Of a stretch of DNA of 7,548 bases, positions 1 through 5,826 are shown in pieces; position 1 is the first letter of the stretch, and every line of letters begins with the position of its first letter. The notes under the pieces are model-generated. The model was not told the origin of the DNA, searched no databases, and saw nothing but the letters and a program-made list of their open reading frames with translations. The translations under genes and the position numbers were made by a program. Location: contig JALVEG010000267.1 in NCBI GenBank assembly GCA_027031145.1, forward strand, positions 1-7,548. Direction: 5' to 3'. This DNA comes from Saprospiraceae bacterium. Its GTDB lineage: Bacteria > Bacteroidota > Bacteroidia > Chitinophagales > Saprospiraceae.

Positions 1-390
<390 letters not shown>

Positions 391-497
391 CTTATTTTTT
401 ATCATTAATTTTCCAGACGCGAAAAATCTTTCCGGCTTGTCATTTTTTGTTTTTAATAGAAAAGCAAGAGAGATCAAAAAAAGAGATAGAAGAACTA
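391..497 (+). other. 23S-5S internal transcribed spacer
   Basis: This is an AT-rich spacer of about 107 nt between the 23S 3' end and 5S. It contains no tRNA and no recognisable gene. It should be transcribed as part of the rRNA precursor and removed during processing. Confidence 0.8.
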
Positions 498-609
498 AAG
501 GTGGCACTAGCGAAGGGGTTCACCTCTTACCATTCCGAACAGAGAAGTTAAGCCCTTCAGCGCCGATGGTACTGCCCCCTGTGGGGTGGGAGAGTAGGTC
601 GCTGCCTTT
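498..609 (+). rRNA. rrf: 5S ribosomal RNA
   Basis: This is a complete 5S rRNA of about 112 nt, a component of the large subunit central protuberance. The diagnostic segments are present in order: CATTCCGAACAGAGAAGTTAAG (roughly 531-552), GCCGATGGTACTGCC (562-576), and GGGAGAGTAGGTCGCTGCC (588-606). The terminal helix forms between AAAGGTGGC (497-505) and GCTGCCTTT (601-609), with G-U wobbles, and sets the ends. A run of eight T follows from 607. It is the last gene of the rRNA operon and is co-transcribed with 23S. Confidence 0.97.
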
Positions 610-625
610 TTTTTAAGAAATAAAG

Positions 626-661
626 AAACACTTATCAAAGATTTGGTAAGTGTTTTTTTTT
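626..661 (+). terminator. Intrinsic terminator of the rRNA operon
   Basis: The inverted repeat AAACACTTATCAAA (626-639) / TTTGGTAAGTGTTT (642-655) pairs over its full length with one G-T wobble. It runs into nine T (653-661). This is a classical factor-independent terminator just downstream of 5S on the same strand. Confidence 0.9.
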
Positions 662-707
662 GTGGTTACCTGAATATTTAATTGAGAGAGACAATAAAAT
701 GGGGGAA

Positions 708-802
708 GCCGATGGTATTGTCCGTCATCTGACGGATAAGTCCGTCAGCTGACGGATGGGAGAGTAGAGCTTGTCAGTCCCCTGACTGATCGCTGCCTTT
801 TT
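708..802 (+). pseudogene. Interrupted remnant of a second 5S rRNA (3' half)
   Basis: Three blocks match the 3' half of the intact 5S 110 nt upstream, in the same order and orientation. They are GCCGATGGTATTG (708-720; intact copy GCCGATGGTACTG), TGGGAGAGTAG (757-767) and TCGCTGCCTTTTT (790-802). The 5' half of 5S is absent. The segment that forms helix IV in the intact gene is replaced by two 16-bp palindromes (721-756). A second insertion with a hairpin (about 768-790) separates GAGTAG from TCGCTGCC. It cannot fold as a normal 5S. Its end coincides with the stop codon of the convergent oligopeptidase gene at 801-803. The likely origin is duplication of the operon end, then deletion and acquisition of palindromic sequence; that history is inferred. 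Confidence 0.8.
721..756 (+). repeat. Two tandem 16-bp palindromes inside the 5S remnant
   Basis: TCCGTCATCTGACGGA (721-736) and TCCGTCAGCTGACGGA (741-756) differ at one base and are separated by TAAG. Each is self-complementary with 7-bp arms (the second is perfect through its centre). They can also pair with each other, giving one long hairpin or two short ones. A further hairpin, TCAGTC (774-779) / GACTGA (784-789), lies in the second insertion. On the minus strand these hairpins sit just beyond the oligopeptidase stop and might help end its transcript, although no T-run follows. Confidence 0.8.
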
Positions 803-2879
803 ATTCCTGATCGATTTTGTTTTCCAATTTCAAAAGGAATGCATATTCCAATGCTACCTCCTTCAATCTTTTAAATCTTCCCGAAGCACCTCCATGACCC
901 GTTTCCATATCACAATGCATTATCAGCAGATTGTTATCTGTCTTTAGGTCACGTAATTTAGCTATCCATTTTGCCGGTTCCCAATACTGAACCTGGGAAT
1001 CCCAATATCCTGTTGTGATAAGTAAATTCGGGTAACTTTTAGCTTCTACATTGTCATAAGGTGAATATGATTTCATATAAAAATAAAACTCTTTTTCATT
1101 TGGGTTTCCCCATTCATCATATTCTCCGGTAGTTAAAGGTATAGTTTCATCCAGCATAGTTGTTAAAACATCTACAAATGGAACCGCAGCTATTACCCCG
1201 TTCCACAAATCAGGTTTCATATTCAATACCGCTCCCATCAAGAGTCCTCCGGCACTTCCTCCCATTGCATATAAATGAGAAGGGGAAGTATAGTGTTTTT
1301 TGATCAAATAATATGCTACATCGATAAAATCATAAAAAGTATTTTTCTTTTTAAGTAATTTTCCTTCCAAATACCATTTTCTTCCCATTTCCTGTCCGCC
1401 TCTTATATGAGCGATAGCAAAAATGAACCCCCTGTCCAACAAACTAAGCCTTACGGAACTAAAATACGGGTCCATACTATAACCGTAAGAACCATATCCA
1501 TATAATAATAAAGGCGTTTTATCATTTATCTGTAAATCTTTTTTGTAAACTATACTGATCGGGATTTTCACTCCATCTCTGGCTGTGGCAAATAATCTTT
1601 CACTTATGTAATCATCTTTACTAAATCCTCCAAGCACCTCCGTTTCCTTTAGTAAAGTTCTCTCTTTTGTTTTCATATTGAAGTCAAAAGTCGAAAAAGG
1701 AGTTGTCAAAGATGTATATTTGAATCTCAATATATCCGTATCGAATTGATAGTTATCTACAGAATAAACATGATATGCTTCCTCAGGGAAATCAATTGTA
1801 TATTTCACTTTCCCGGATATAACACGCAGAGTAGTATTTCCATTTACTCTTTCAGAAACGACAATGTATTTTTTAAAAATATCTATATCGGATATTAAAA
1901 CATCATCGCGATGTTTGATATAATCGACCCAATGTTCTTTTGAGGTTGTAGCCTCAGGTGTAGTCATAATTTTAAAATTCAATGCGCCATCCTTATTTGT
2001 TCTTATAAACCATTTGTCTTCAAAATGATATATGTCGTATTCCAAATCCCTTTCCCTGTTTTGGAAAATTTTAAATTCACTGTCCGGTTTATCTGCATCA
2101 GCAAATCTGTATTCATCAGATACAGTGGATTTCGAGCCTATTACAATATATTTGTCATCTTTTGTCTTATAAACATAAGTGGAAAATGTTTCGTCTTTTT
2201 CATGAAATACTTCCGTGTCATCATTCTGGGAGGTGCCTAGAACATGCATAAATATTTTATAAGATCTTAATGCTTTATCCCTTTTGGAATAAAATATTGT
2301 TTTATTATCATTTGCCCAAATGGCATAGCCTGTTGTTCCTTCTATTTTGTCAGATAAATAATCACCTGACTCCAAATCTTTAAATCTTAGAGTATAAATT
2401 CTTCTGCTAAGGGTATCTTCTCCAAAAACAAGAAGTTTATTGTCCGGACTGACTGATACGGAATGAACATTGTAATAGCTATGGTCTTTAGACAAAATAT
2501 TGACATCGATTAAAATTTCCTCATCACTTGAATTTAGACTTTTTTTACGTTTATAAATAGGATATTCTGTTCCCTTATTGTATTTTGTTTCATAATAATA
2601 CCCGTTTTTCAGGTAAGGTACTGAACTATCATCTTCTTTGATCCTTGATTTCATTTCAGTAAAAAGATGTTGCTGAAATTCTTTTGTGTCTGCCATTTTT
2701 TCATTTAGAAAATCATTTTCAGCATTTAGATAATCAATAACATCCTGAGTTTGACTATCGGGTTTATCTGCAGTTTTTTGCTCATCACTAAGTTTCATCC
2801 AATAGTAATTATCAATTCTCACATCATTATGTTTTTCTAATTTAACCGGTATTTTTTTTGCTTTTGGAGGATTTTTCAT
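801..2879 (-). CDS. ptrB: Oligopeptidase B (protease II, prolyl oligopeptidase family S9A)
   Basis: This is a serine peptidase that cleaves short peptides after Lys or Arg, probably in the cytoplasm because no signal peptide is visible. The protein is 692 aa, the usual family length. It opens with the family's first conserved block (PPKAKKIPVKLEKH, residues 4-17, and RIDNYYW, 21-27), which supports this ATG. A seven-bladed propeller that restricts substrate size should span roughly residues 75-400. The alpha/beta-hydrolase domain follows, with GYGSYG (461-466) and the oxyanion and nucleophile region. The catalytic triad is complete: Ser542 in GGSAGG, Asp627 in YWDSQVQY, His662 in ETGHGG. The acidic block GEYDEWGNP (585-593) is where oligopeptidase B selects basic P1 residues, which favours OpdB over prolyl oligopeptidase. 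There is no Shine-Dalgarno sequence; a Bacteroidota-type promoter lies 24 bp upstream. It is divergent from the MATE gene and convergent with the rRNA operon. Confidence 0.96.
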   Translation of the reverse strand: MKNPPKAKKIPVKLEKHNDVRIDNYYWMKLSDEQKTADKPDSQTQDVIDYLNAENDFLNEKMADTKEFQQHLFTEMKSRIKEDDSSVPYLKNGYYYETKYNKGTEYPIYKRKKSLNSSDEEILIDVNILSKDHSYYNVHSVSVSPDNKLLVFGEDTLSRRIYTLRFKDLESGDYLSDKIEGTTGYAIWANDNKTIFYSKRDKALRSYKIFMHVLGTSQNDDTEVFHEKDETFSTYVYKTKDDKYIVIGSKSTVSDEYRFADADKPDSEFKIFQNRERDLEYDIYHFEDKWFIRTNKDGALNFKIMTTPEATTSKEHWVDYIKHRDDVLISDIDIFKKYIVVSERVNGNTTLRVISGKVKYTIDFPEEAYHVYSVDNYQFDTDILRFKYTSLTTPFSTFDFNMKTKERTLLKETEVLGGFSKDDYISERLFATARDGVKIPISIVYKKDLQINDKTPLLLYGYGSYGYSMDPYFSSVRLSLLDRGFIFAIAHIRGGQEMGRKWYLEGKLLKKKNTFYDFIDVAYYLIKKHYTSPSHLYAMGGSAGGLLMGAVLNMKPDLWNGVIAAVPFVDVLTTMLDETIPLTTGEYDEWGNPNEKEFYFYMKSYSPYDNVEAKSYPNLLITTGYWDSQVQYWEPAKWIAKLRDLKTDNNLLIMHCDMETGHGGASGRFKRLKEVALEYAFLLKLENKIDQE

Positions 2880-2902
2880 CTATATTTTTTTTAAATTTTA
2901 TA

Positions 2903-2932
2903 CAAAATTAATAAATAAAGTCTAACTTGCAA
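2903..2932 (-). promoter_or_regulatory. Bacteroidota-type promoter of the oligopeptidase gene
   Basis: Read on the minus strand, TTG (932-930 of block 2900, i.e. 2932-2930) is followed after 19 nt by TAATTTTG (2910-2903). This fits the phylum consensus TTTG-N~19-TAnnTTTG exactly at the -7 box. The predicted start of transcription is near 2897, giving a leader of about 18 nt without a Shine-Dalgarno sequence. Confidence 0.6.
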
Positions 2933-2957
2933 TTTAAACTTATAGGTTAACAATTCA

Positions 2958-4322
2958 ATGTTAAATTTATTAGAAAATAAAATGGCACTATCTACTACAT
3001 ATAAGAGCATCTTGGGTATTGCATTCCCTATAATGCTTGGCAGTGCCGCTCAACAAATCATTGGATTGAGTGATAGTGTATTCTTATTTCATTACAGTGA
3101 GCTGGATTTTGCAGCGATAGCATTGGTTAGTGTTTTCTATCTTATTATTGCATCCATAGGTTATGGATTCTCCAAAGGAGGTCAGATAATAATCGCCCGT
3201 AAACTTGGAGAAGGAGATACTAAGGGTATTTCAAAGAGTTTTTATACACTTTTGATATTTGAAATGGCTTTGGCTTTGGTAATGTTTTTGTTTTTAAGAT
3301 ATGGAACGGATTGGTTTTTGAAAATATTTATAAAATCTCCTCGTATCTATGAACACAGCCTTTTTTATATTAAGATAAGGGCTTTCGGGGTATTTTTAAG
3401 CTATGCCGGTATTTCGATAATAGCACTGTATACCGGTATTTCCCGAACGAGGTTTATAATTTATGATTCATTAATATTGGTTATTTCAAATGTGTTTTTG
3501 AATTATATTTTTATTTTCGGTAAATTTGGAGCACCGGAAATGGGCATTAAAGGGGCAGCACTTGCAAGTGTTTTGGCAGAAGGAATTGGTTTTATTGTGT
3601 TTTTAATTTACATGATATGGGGAGGCAGTGCTAAAAAATGGGGTTTATATAGTATTCCCAGACCTGATTTTAAATCCTTGTTCAGCATATTAAGGTTATC
3701 ATCTCCAATTGTAGCACAGGCTGTTATTAGTCTTGGGAGTTGGTTTATTTTCTTTTCATTAATAGAAATATTTCTTGGAGAAAAGGCTCTTGCTATTTCC
3801 AATCTTATCAGAAATGTCTCTTTGATATTAACTATCCCTTCCTGGGGTTTTTCTTCTGCAATAAATTCCCTGGTAAGCCAACTTATAGGTATGAGAAAAC
3901 GTATGGGGGTTATGCCTATTATATATAAAACAGCATATCTGAACCTGATAATTACTATGATATTAACCTTACCGGTTGTCTTTTTTCCGTCATTTACACT
4001 ATATCCTATTTTTGGTGGAGAAAACATGACTTTGATACATGATGCAAGATATGTATTTTTTGTTTTGCTTGTGATTTTGATCTTAGCGTCGGTTGGAATG
4101 GTTATTTTCAATGGATTGTCAGGTACGGGAGCTTCTGCGTATGGTATGAAAATACAGGCAATGGTTTCAGTAGTTTATCTTCTATATATTTTTGTTATTC
4201 TAAAATATTTCAAAGTAAGTGTAGAAGTAGCCTGGACTGCTGAAATTGTCTATTGGGTACTGGTGATGACACTTAGTCTAAGGTACATGTTAACAAAAAG
4301 ATGGCATGGTAAACGATTGTAG
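2958..4322 (+). CDS. MATE-family multidrug/sodium or proton antiporter
   Basis: This is an inner-membrane efflux transporter of the MATE (NorM/DinF-like) family, which expels cationic drugs or metabolites using Na+ or H+ gradients. The 454-aa length is normal. About twelve hydrophobic helices are visible, in two halves (roughly residues 14-222 and 243-443). Family features include an N-terminal helix with PIMLGSAAQQIIGLSDSVFL (24-43), the loop GKFGAPEMGIKGAALAS (188-204) after helix 5, and NGLSGTGAS (385-393) in the second half. The ATG at 2958 gives the longest form. Met9 (2982) is an equally good or better start, because related proteins tend to begin just before the S-x-x-Y-K-x-I-L segment and neither ATG has a Shine-Dalgarno sequence. 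The substrate cannot be told from sequence. It appears monocistronic, and no terminator is obvious after the stop. Confidence 0.93.
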   Translation: MLNLLENKMALSTTYKSILGIAFPIMLGSAAQQIIGLSDSVFLFHYSELDFAAIALVSVFYLIIASIGYGFSKGGQIIIARKLGEGDTKGISKSFYTLLIFEMALALVMFLFLRYGTDWFLKIFIKSPRIYEHSLFYIKIRAFGVFLSYAGISIIALYTGISRTRFIIYDSLILVISNVFLNYIFIFGKFGAPEMGIKGAALASVLAEGIGFIVFLIYMIWGGSAKKWGLYSIPRPDFKSLFSILRLSSPIVAQAVISLGSWFIFFSLIEIFLGEKALAISNLIRNVSLILTIPSWGFSSAINSLVSQLIGMRKRMGVMPIIYKTAYLNLIITMILTLPVVFFPSFTLYPIFGGENMTLIHDARYVFFVLLVILILASVGMVIFNGLSGTGASAYGMKIQAMVSVVYLLYIFVILKYFKVSVEVAWTAEIVYWVLVMTLSLRYMLTKRWHGKRL

Positions 4323-4353
4323 GGGGGTGAAATTTTGAGGTTTTGAAAAAAAG

Positions 4354-4385
4354 GAATGATGGAATAATAGAATGGTGGAATGTTC
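4354..4385 (+). repeat. Four imperfect 8-bp tandem repeats
   Basis: GAATGATG, GAATAATA, GAATGGTG and GAATGTTC follow each other with an exact 8-bp period beginning 32 bp after the MATE stop codon. All share GAAT. They are followed by AAGTTTT-type repeats (4388-4430). No coding sense is evident. Confidence 0.6.
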
Positions 4386-4600
4386 TAAGTTTTAAGTTTT
4401 ATGTTTGGATGTTTTAAAGTTTTGCACCGCTGCCCCCTCACCAACCCTCAAAAGCATTACACTCCCCCTTATGTTTTTCTTCCATTGCATTCCAAAAAAA
4501 ATAGGGGGAAGTAGCAATCCGCTATTTCCAAAGGAGGTAGTGCTTCAAAGGTGCTATTTCGTTGTTCTGAGTTCGGTGTTTTTGAAACGCTAGGCTTGGA

Positions 4601-4620
4601 CTGTCAAATTTATTTGACAG
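4601..4620. repeat. Perfect 9-bp inverted repeat
   Basis: CTGTCAAAT and ATTTGACAG are separated by two T. There is no T-tract on either side, so this is not a terminator by itself. It could be a protein-binding site or the tip of a repeat element. Confidence 0.55.
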
Positions 4621-4816
4621 AAAACAATGTATTTTTTGATGTTGGGATCGCCTTCGCAAAGGCTTCGGAGATTTGGAAGTTTAGGGAAAGCGAAGTTAAT
4701 AGGAACTCTCTTGTTGAAATATACAACTAATTTTTTGAAACGGGAATTAATCCCCCGCTGCCTGCTCCGTGAAACAAATGAAATATTTCATCGGGGGCGG
4801 GGAAAAAGGTGAAACA

Positions 4817-4834
4817 CTCCGTTGAACAACGGAG
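4817..4834. repeat. Perfect 8-bp GC-rich inverted repeat
   Basis: CTCCGTTG and CAACGGAG are separated by AA. The arm is much more GC-rich than the flanking DNA and is followed by GGGTGG rather than T residues. This makes a dispersed palindromic repeat more likely than a terminator. Confidence 0.55.
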
Positions 4835-4960
4835 GGGTGGAATATGTGAGCAATCAGTTTTCAATATCGAATGTCTTGTCCTGAAATAGCTTGACACGAA
4901 AAGTCAGGAAAAATCAGGATTTTTGGAAGCAAAAACCTCGCTACGGTCTCACAGATAGAT

Positions 4961-5168
4961 TCTAAGTGATACAATATATAATCAGGTATTATAATACAGC
5001 ACGGTATTATCTTTTAAAAAATTAATATTCTGCCTTTTGTTGCAGCGTTAAAAACATTAAATGCATCTATTATATGAAAAATATAATTATATACAGAAAT
5101 ATAAATGAGCTAATAAAAAATAACATACATTTTAATATGTTAAAGAATTAAAATATATACATAAATAA
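4961..5168. other. Very AT-rich stretch without genes
   Basis: I see no gene here. It holds the 12-bp palindrome GTATTATAATAC (4986-4997), the direct repeat GGTATTAT (4985-4992 and 5013-5020), and a weak hairpin TAACATA/TATGTTA (5121-5127 and 5136-5142). It leads into the promoter-like sequence at 5169. Confidence 0.5.
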
Positions 5169-5200
5169 TTTGGAGGATACAACTATTTTAGGTATATTTG
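5169..5200 (+). promoter_or_regulatory. Full-consensus Bacteroidota promoter without a downstream gene
   Basis: TTTG (5169-5172) is followed after 20 nt by TATATTTG (5193-5200), matching both elements of the phylum's sigma-ABfr consensus (TTTG-N~19-TAnnTTTG). Transcription would begin near 5207-5208. No convincing protein gene follows, which points to a small RNA or to a relic promoter. Confidence 0.5.
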
Positions 5201-5231
5201 TTCTGTAAATAAGAAATAATGAAAAATGATA

Positions 5232-5254
5232 GCAACACGCAACACGCAACACGC
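5232..5254 (+). repeat. Three tandem copies of the heptamer GCAACAC
   Basis: GCAACAC is repeated exactly three times (5232-5252), followed by a partial fourth copy (GC). It stands out in AT-rich DNA. Confidence 0.8.
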
Positions 5255-5417
5255 ATGTCTATGTTAAATACCTTTTATACTCCTTGATTATTTTATTGCT
5301 GCGGATAAGCTATACATTTCCCAAGCTGATTTATTTATTCCAGAAATTTTTTAAAAACTCAAATGTAGATCAGGTGTATTCACTTAAGATAGTGGATCCA
5401 CCGTTTTGCATACTTTA

Positions 5418-5450
5418 GACTTGCCGGATAATATATCGGGTGAGTCTTTT
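5418..5450 (+). terminator. Possible intrinsic terminator
   Basis: GACTTGCCGGA (5418-5428) pairs with TCGGGTGAGTC (5436-5446) in ten of eleven positions, including two G-T wobbles, around a 7-nt loop. Four T follow directly (5447-5450). The T-run is short, so efficiency is uncertain. No protein gene ends nearby. It would close the candidate transcript starting near 5208. Confidence 0.45.
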
Positions 5451-5490
5451 CCTAAAAAACGAAAAGCCTTAAAAATTAAATATTTTTATA

Positions 5491-5521
5491 GTTCATCAGA
5501 ATTTGATTTTTACTGATGAAC
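5491..5521. repeat. Perfect 9-bp inverted repeat
   Basis: GTTCATCAG (5491-5499) and CTGATGAAC (5513-5521) are separated by 13 nt. No clear T-run follows on the plus strand. On the minus strand the hairpin is followed by an AT-rich stretch with short T-runs, so a weak minus-strand terminator is possible. Confidence 0.55.
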
Positions 5522-5543
5522 AAATAGAAATATAAGCAAAAGA

Positions 5544-5737
5544 ATAAAAACAGACTGAAGAAAAATGTTAAAAATCCCTGTGAGGCACTATTTAGCAAGC
5601 AGGGTGGCAATAAAAATTCGCCTACGTAAGTACTACGGCGAATAATTCGCCTGCGTAAGTACTATGGCGAATAAAAAAAAGAGAGTCTGTTACCTTTATA
5701 TCATTTTGTCCTCCAAAGCAAATGATAAAAACAGACT
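5544..5737 (+). repeat. 13-bp direct repeats about 180 bp apart
   Basis: ATAAAAACAGACT occurs identically at 5544-5556 and 5725-5737. The second copy contains most of the 3' arm of the hairpin in the structured element, so the first copy could also pair with AGTCTGTT at 5684-5691. The repeats enclose the tandem 28-bp palindromes. Chance is possible because of the A-run, but CAGACT is shared on top of it. Confidence 0.5.
5616..5672. repeat. Two tandem 28-bp palindromic units
   Basis: Each unit begins ATTCGCC and ends GGCGAAT, giving a 7-bp perfect stem around a 14-nt centre containing CGTAAGTACTA. Unit 1 is 5616-5643, unit 2 is 5645-5672, and a single A separates them. They differ at two positions (A to G at unit base 9, C to T at unit base 21). 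The unit ends are also complementary between copies, so the pair can form two short hairpins or one long one. This resembles REP/BIME-type extragenic palindromes in form. There is no coding sense. Confidence 0.85.
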
Positions 5738-5768
5738 CCCCACTAAAGTAAGTGGAGAGTAAAGGTAA
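5673..5768 (-). ncRNA. Structured element with two competing folds; terminator-like on the minus strand
   Basis: Two sets of perfect inverted repeats interleave. Fold 1 is GAGTCTGTT (5683-5691) with AACAGACTC (5730-5738). On the minus strand this hairpin is followed by TC and eight T (5680-5673), as in an intrinsic terminator. Fold 2 is a three-way junction: closing stem TTACCTTTA (5690-5698) with TAAAGGTAA (5760-5768), then directly TATCATTT (5699-5706) with AAATGATA (5720-5727), and CTCCCCACT (5736-5744) with AGTGGAGAG (5751-5759, one mismatch). The two folds share nucleotides 5690-5691 and 5736-5738, so they exclude each other unless a pseudoknot forms. The architecture is that of an attenuator or riboswitch, but I recognise no known class, and no gene follows on the minus strand. 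It lies 59 bp upstream of the secreted-protein gene on the plus strand. It could instead be a small mobile-element relic. Confidence 0.4.
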
Positions 5769-5785
5769 TAAACTTTTTTGAGATA

Positions 5786-5813
5786 TTGTCAAAAAAAATT
5801 TATATTATCTTTA
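5786..5813 (+). promoter_or_regulatory. Possible promoter of the secreted beta-helix protein gene
   Basis: TTG (5786-5788) is followed after 17 nt by TATCTTTA (5806-5813), which matches seven of eight positions of an extended TAnnTTTG box, counting the two free ones. Transcription would begin only about 8-10 nt before the ATG, a short leader without a Shine-Dalgarno sequence. An upstream TTTG (5777-5780) is an alternative -33 element but with 25-nt spacing. Confidence 0.4.
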
Positions 5814-5826
5814 AAAAGAATAGAAA

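Larger units (their letters stand above)
4323..4960. other. Non-coding, hairpin-rich region after the MATE gene
   Basis: No convincing gene is present. The short open frames at 4405-4593 and 4627-4812 lack start signals and recognisable domains. The stretch is richer in G and C than its surroundings and holds a series of compact inverted repeats: GGAAGTAGC/GCTATTTCC (4507-4529, one G-T pair); CTGTCAAAT/ATTTGACAG (4601-4620, perfect); GCCTT/AAGGC with a 4-nt loop (4650-4663); CCCCCG/CGGGGG (4752-4757 and 4792-4797) enclosing the palindrome TGAAATATTTCA (4779-4790); and CTCCGTTG/CAACGGAG (4817-4834, perfect). The final part has TCCTGA (4879-4884) facing TCAGGA (4904-4909 and 4914-4919). None is followed by a good T-run. 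The pattern resembles dispersed repeat or decayed mobile DNA, but the origin is not shown. Confidence 0.7.
5208..5450 (+). ncRNA. Candidate small non-coding transcript
   Basis: The region lies between a full-consensus promoter (5169-5200) and a hairpin followed by four T (5418-5450), which would bound a transcript of about 240 nt. The only ATG frame near its 5' end (5219-5287) encodes 22 aa, starts without a Shine-Dalgarno sequence and contains a heptamer repeat, so it is a poor protein candidate. The sequence does not show the conserved blocks of SRP RNA, RNase P RNA or tmRNA, and I do not recognise it. It also contains the palindrome GTGGATCCAC (5392-5401). The existence of the transcript is inferred from the two flanking signals only. 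Confidence 0.3.

Noticed and set aside
2025..2240. Plus-strand frame opposite the oligopeptidase gene
   Set aside because: The minus-strand frame matches oligopeptidase B throughout; this is its antisense shadow.
3608..4111. Minus-strand 167-codon frame inside the MATE gene
   Set aside because: It is antisense to conserved transmembrane segments, with no start signal or domain.
4400..4407. TATGTTTG as a promoter -7 box
   Set aside because: There is no TTG or TTTG at the required distance upstream and no gene follows.
4627..4812. 61-codon frame in the hairpin-rich region
   Set aside because: It contains several of the inverted repeats, has no ribosome-binding or promoter signal and matches no family I recognise; repeat DNA read as protein is more likely.
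5513..5540. Hammerhead-like CTGATGA followed by GAAA
   Set aside because: No stem II can form between the two motifs and no matching cleavage-site stem is present; CTGATGA belongs to the simple inverted repeat 5491-5521.
5616..5672. CRISPR array
   Set aside because: There are only two units, separated by one base, with no spacers and no cas genes nearby.
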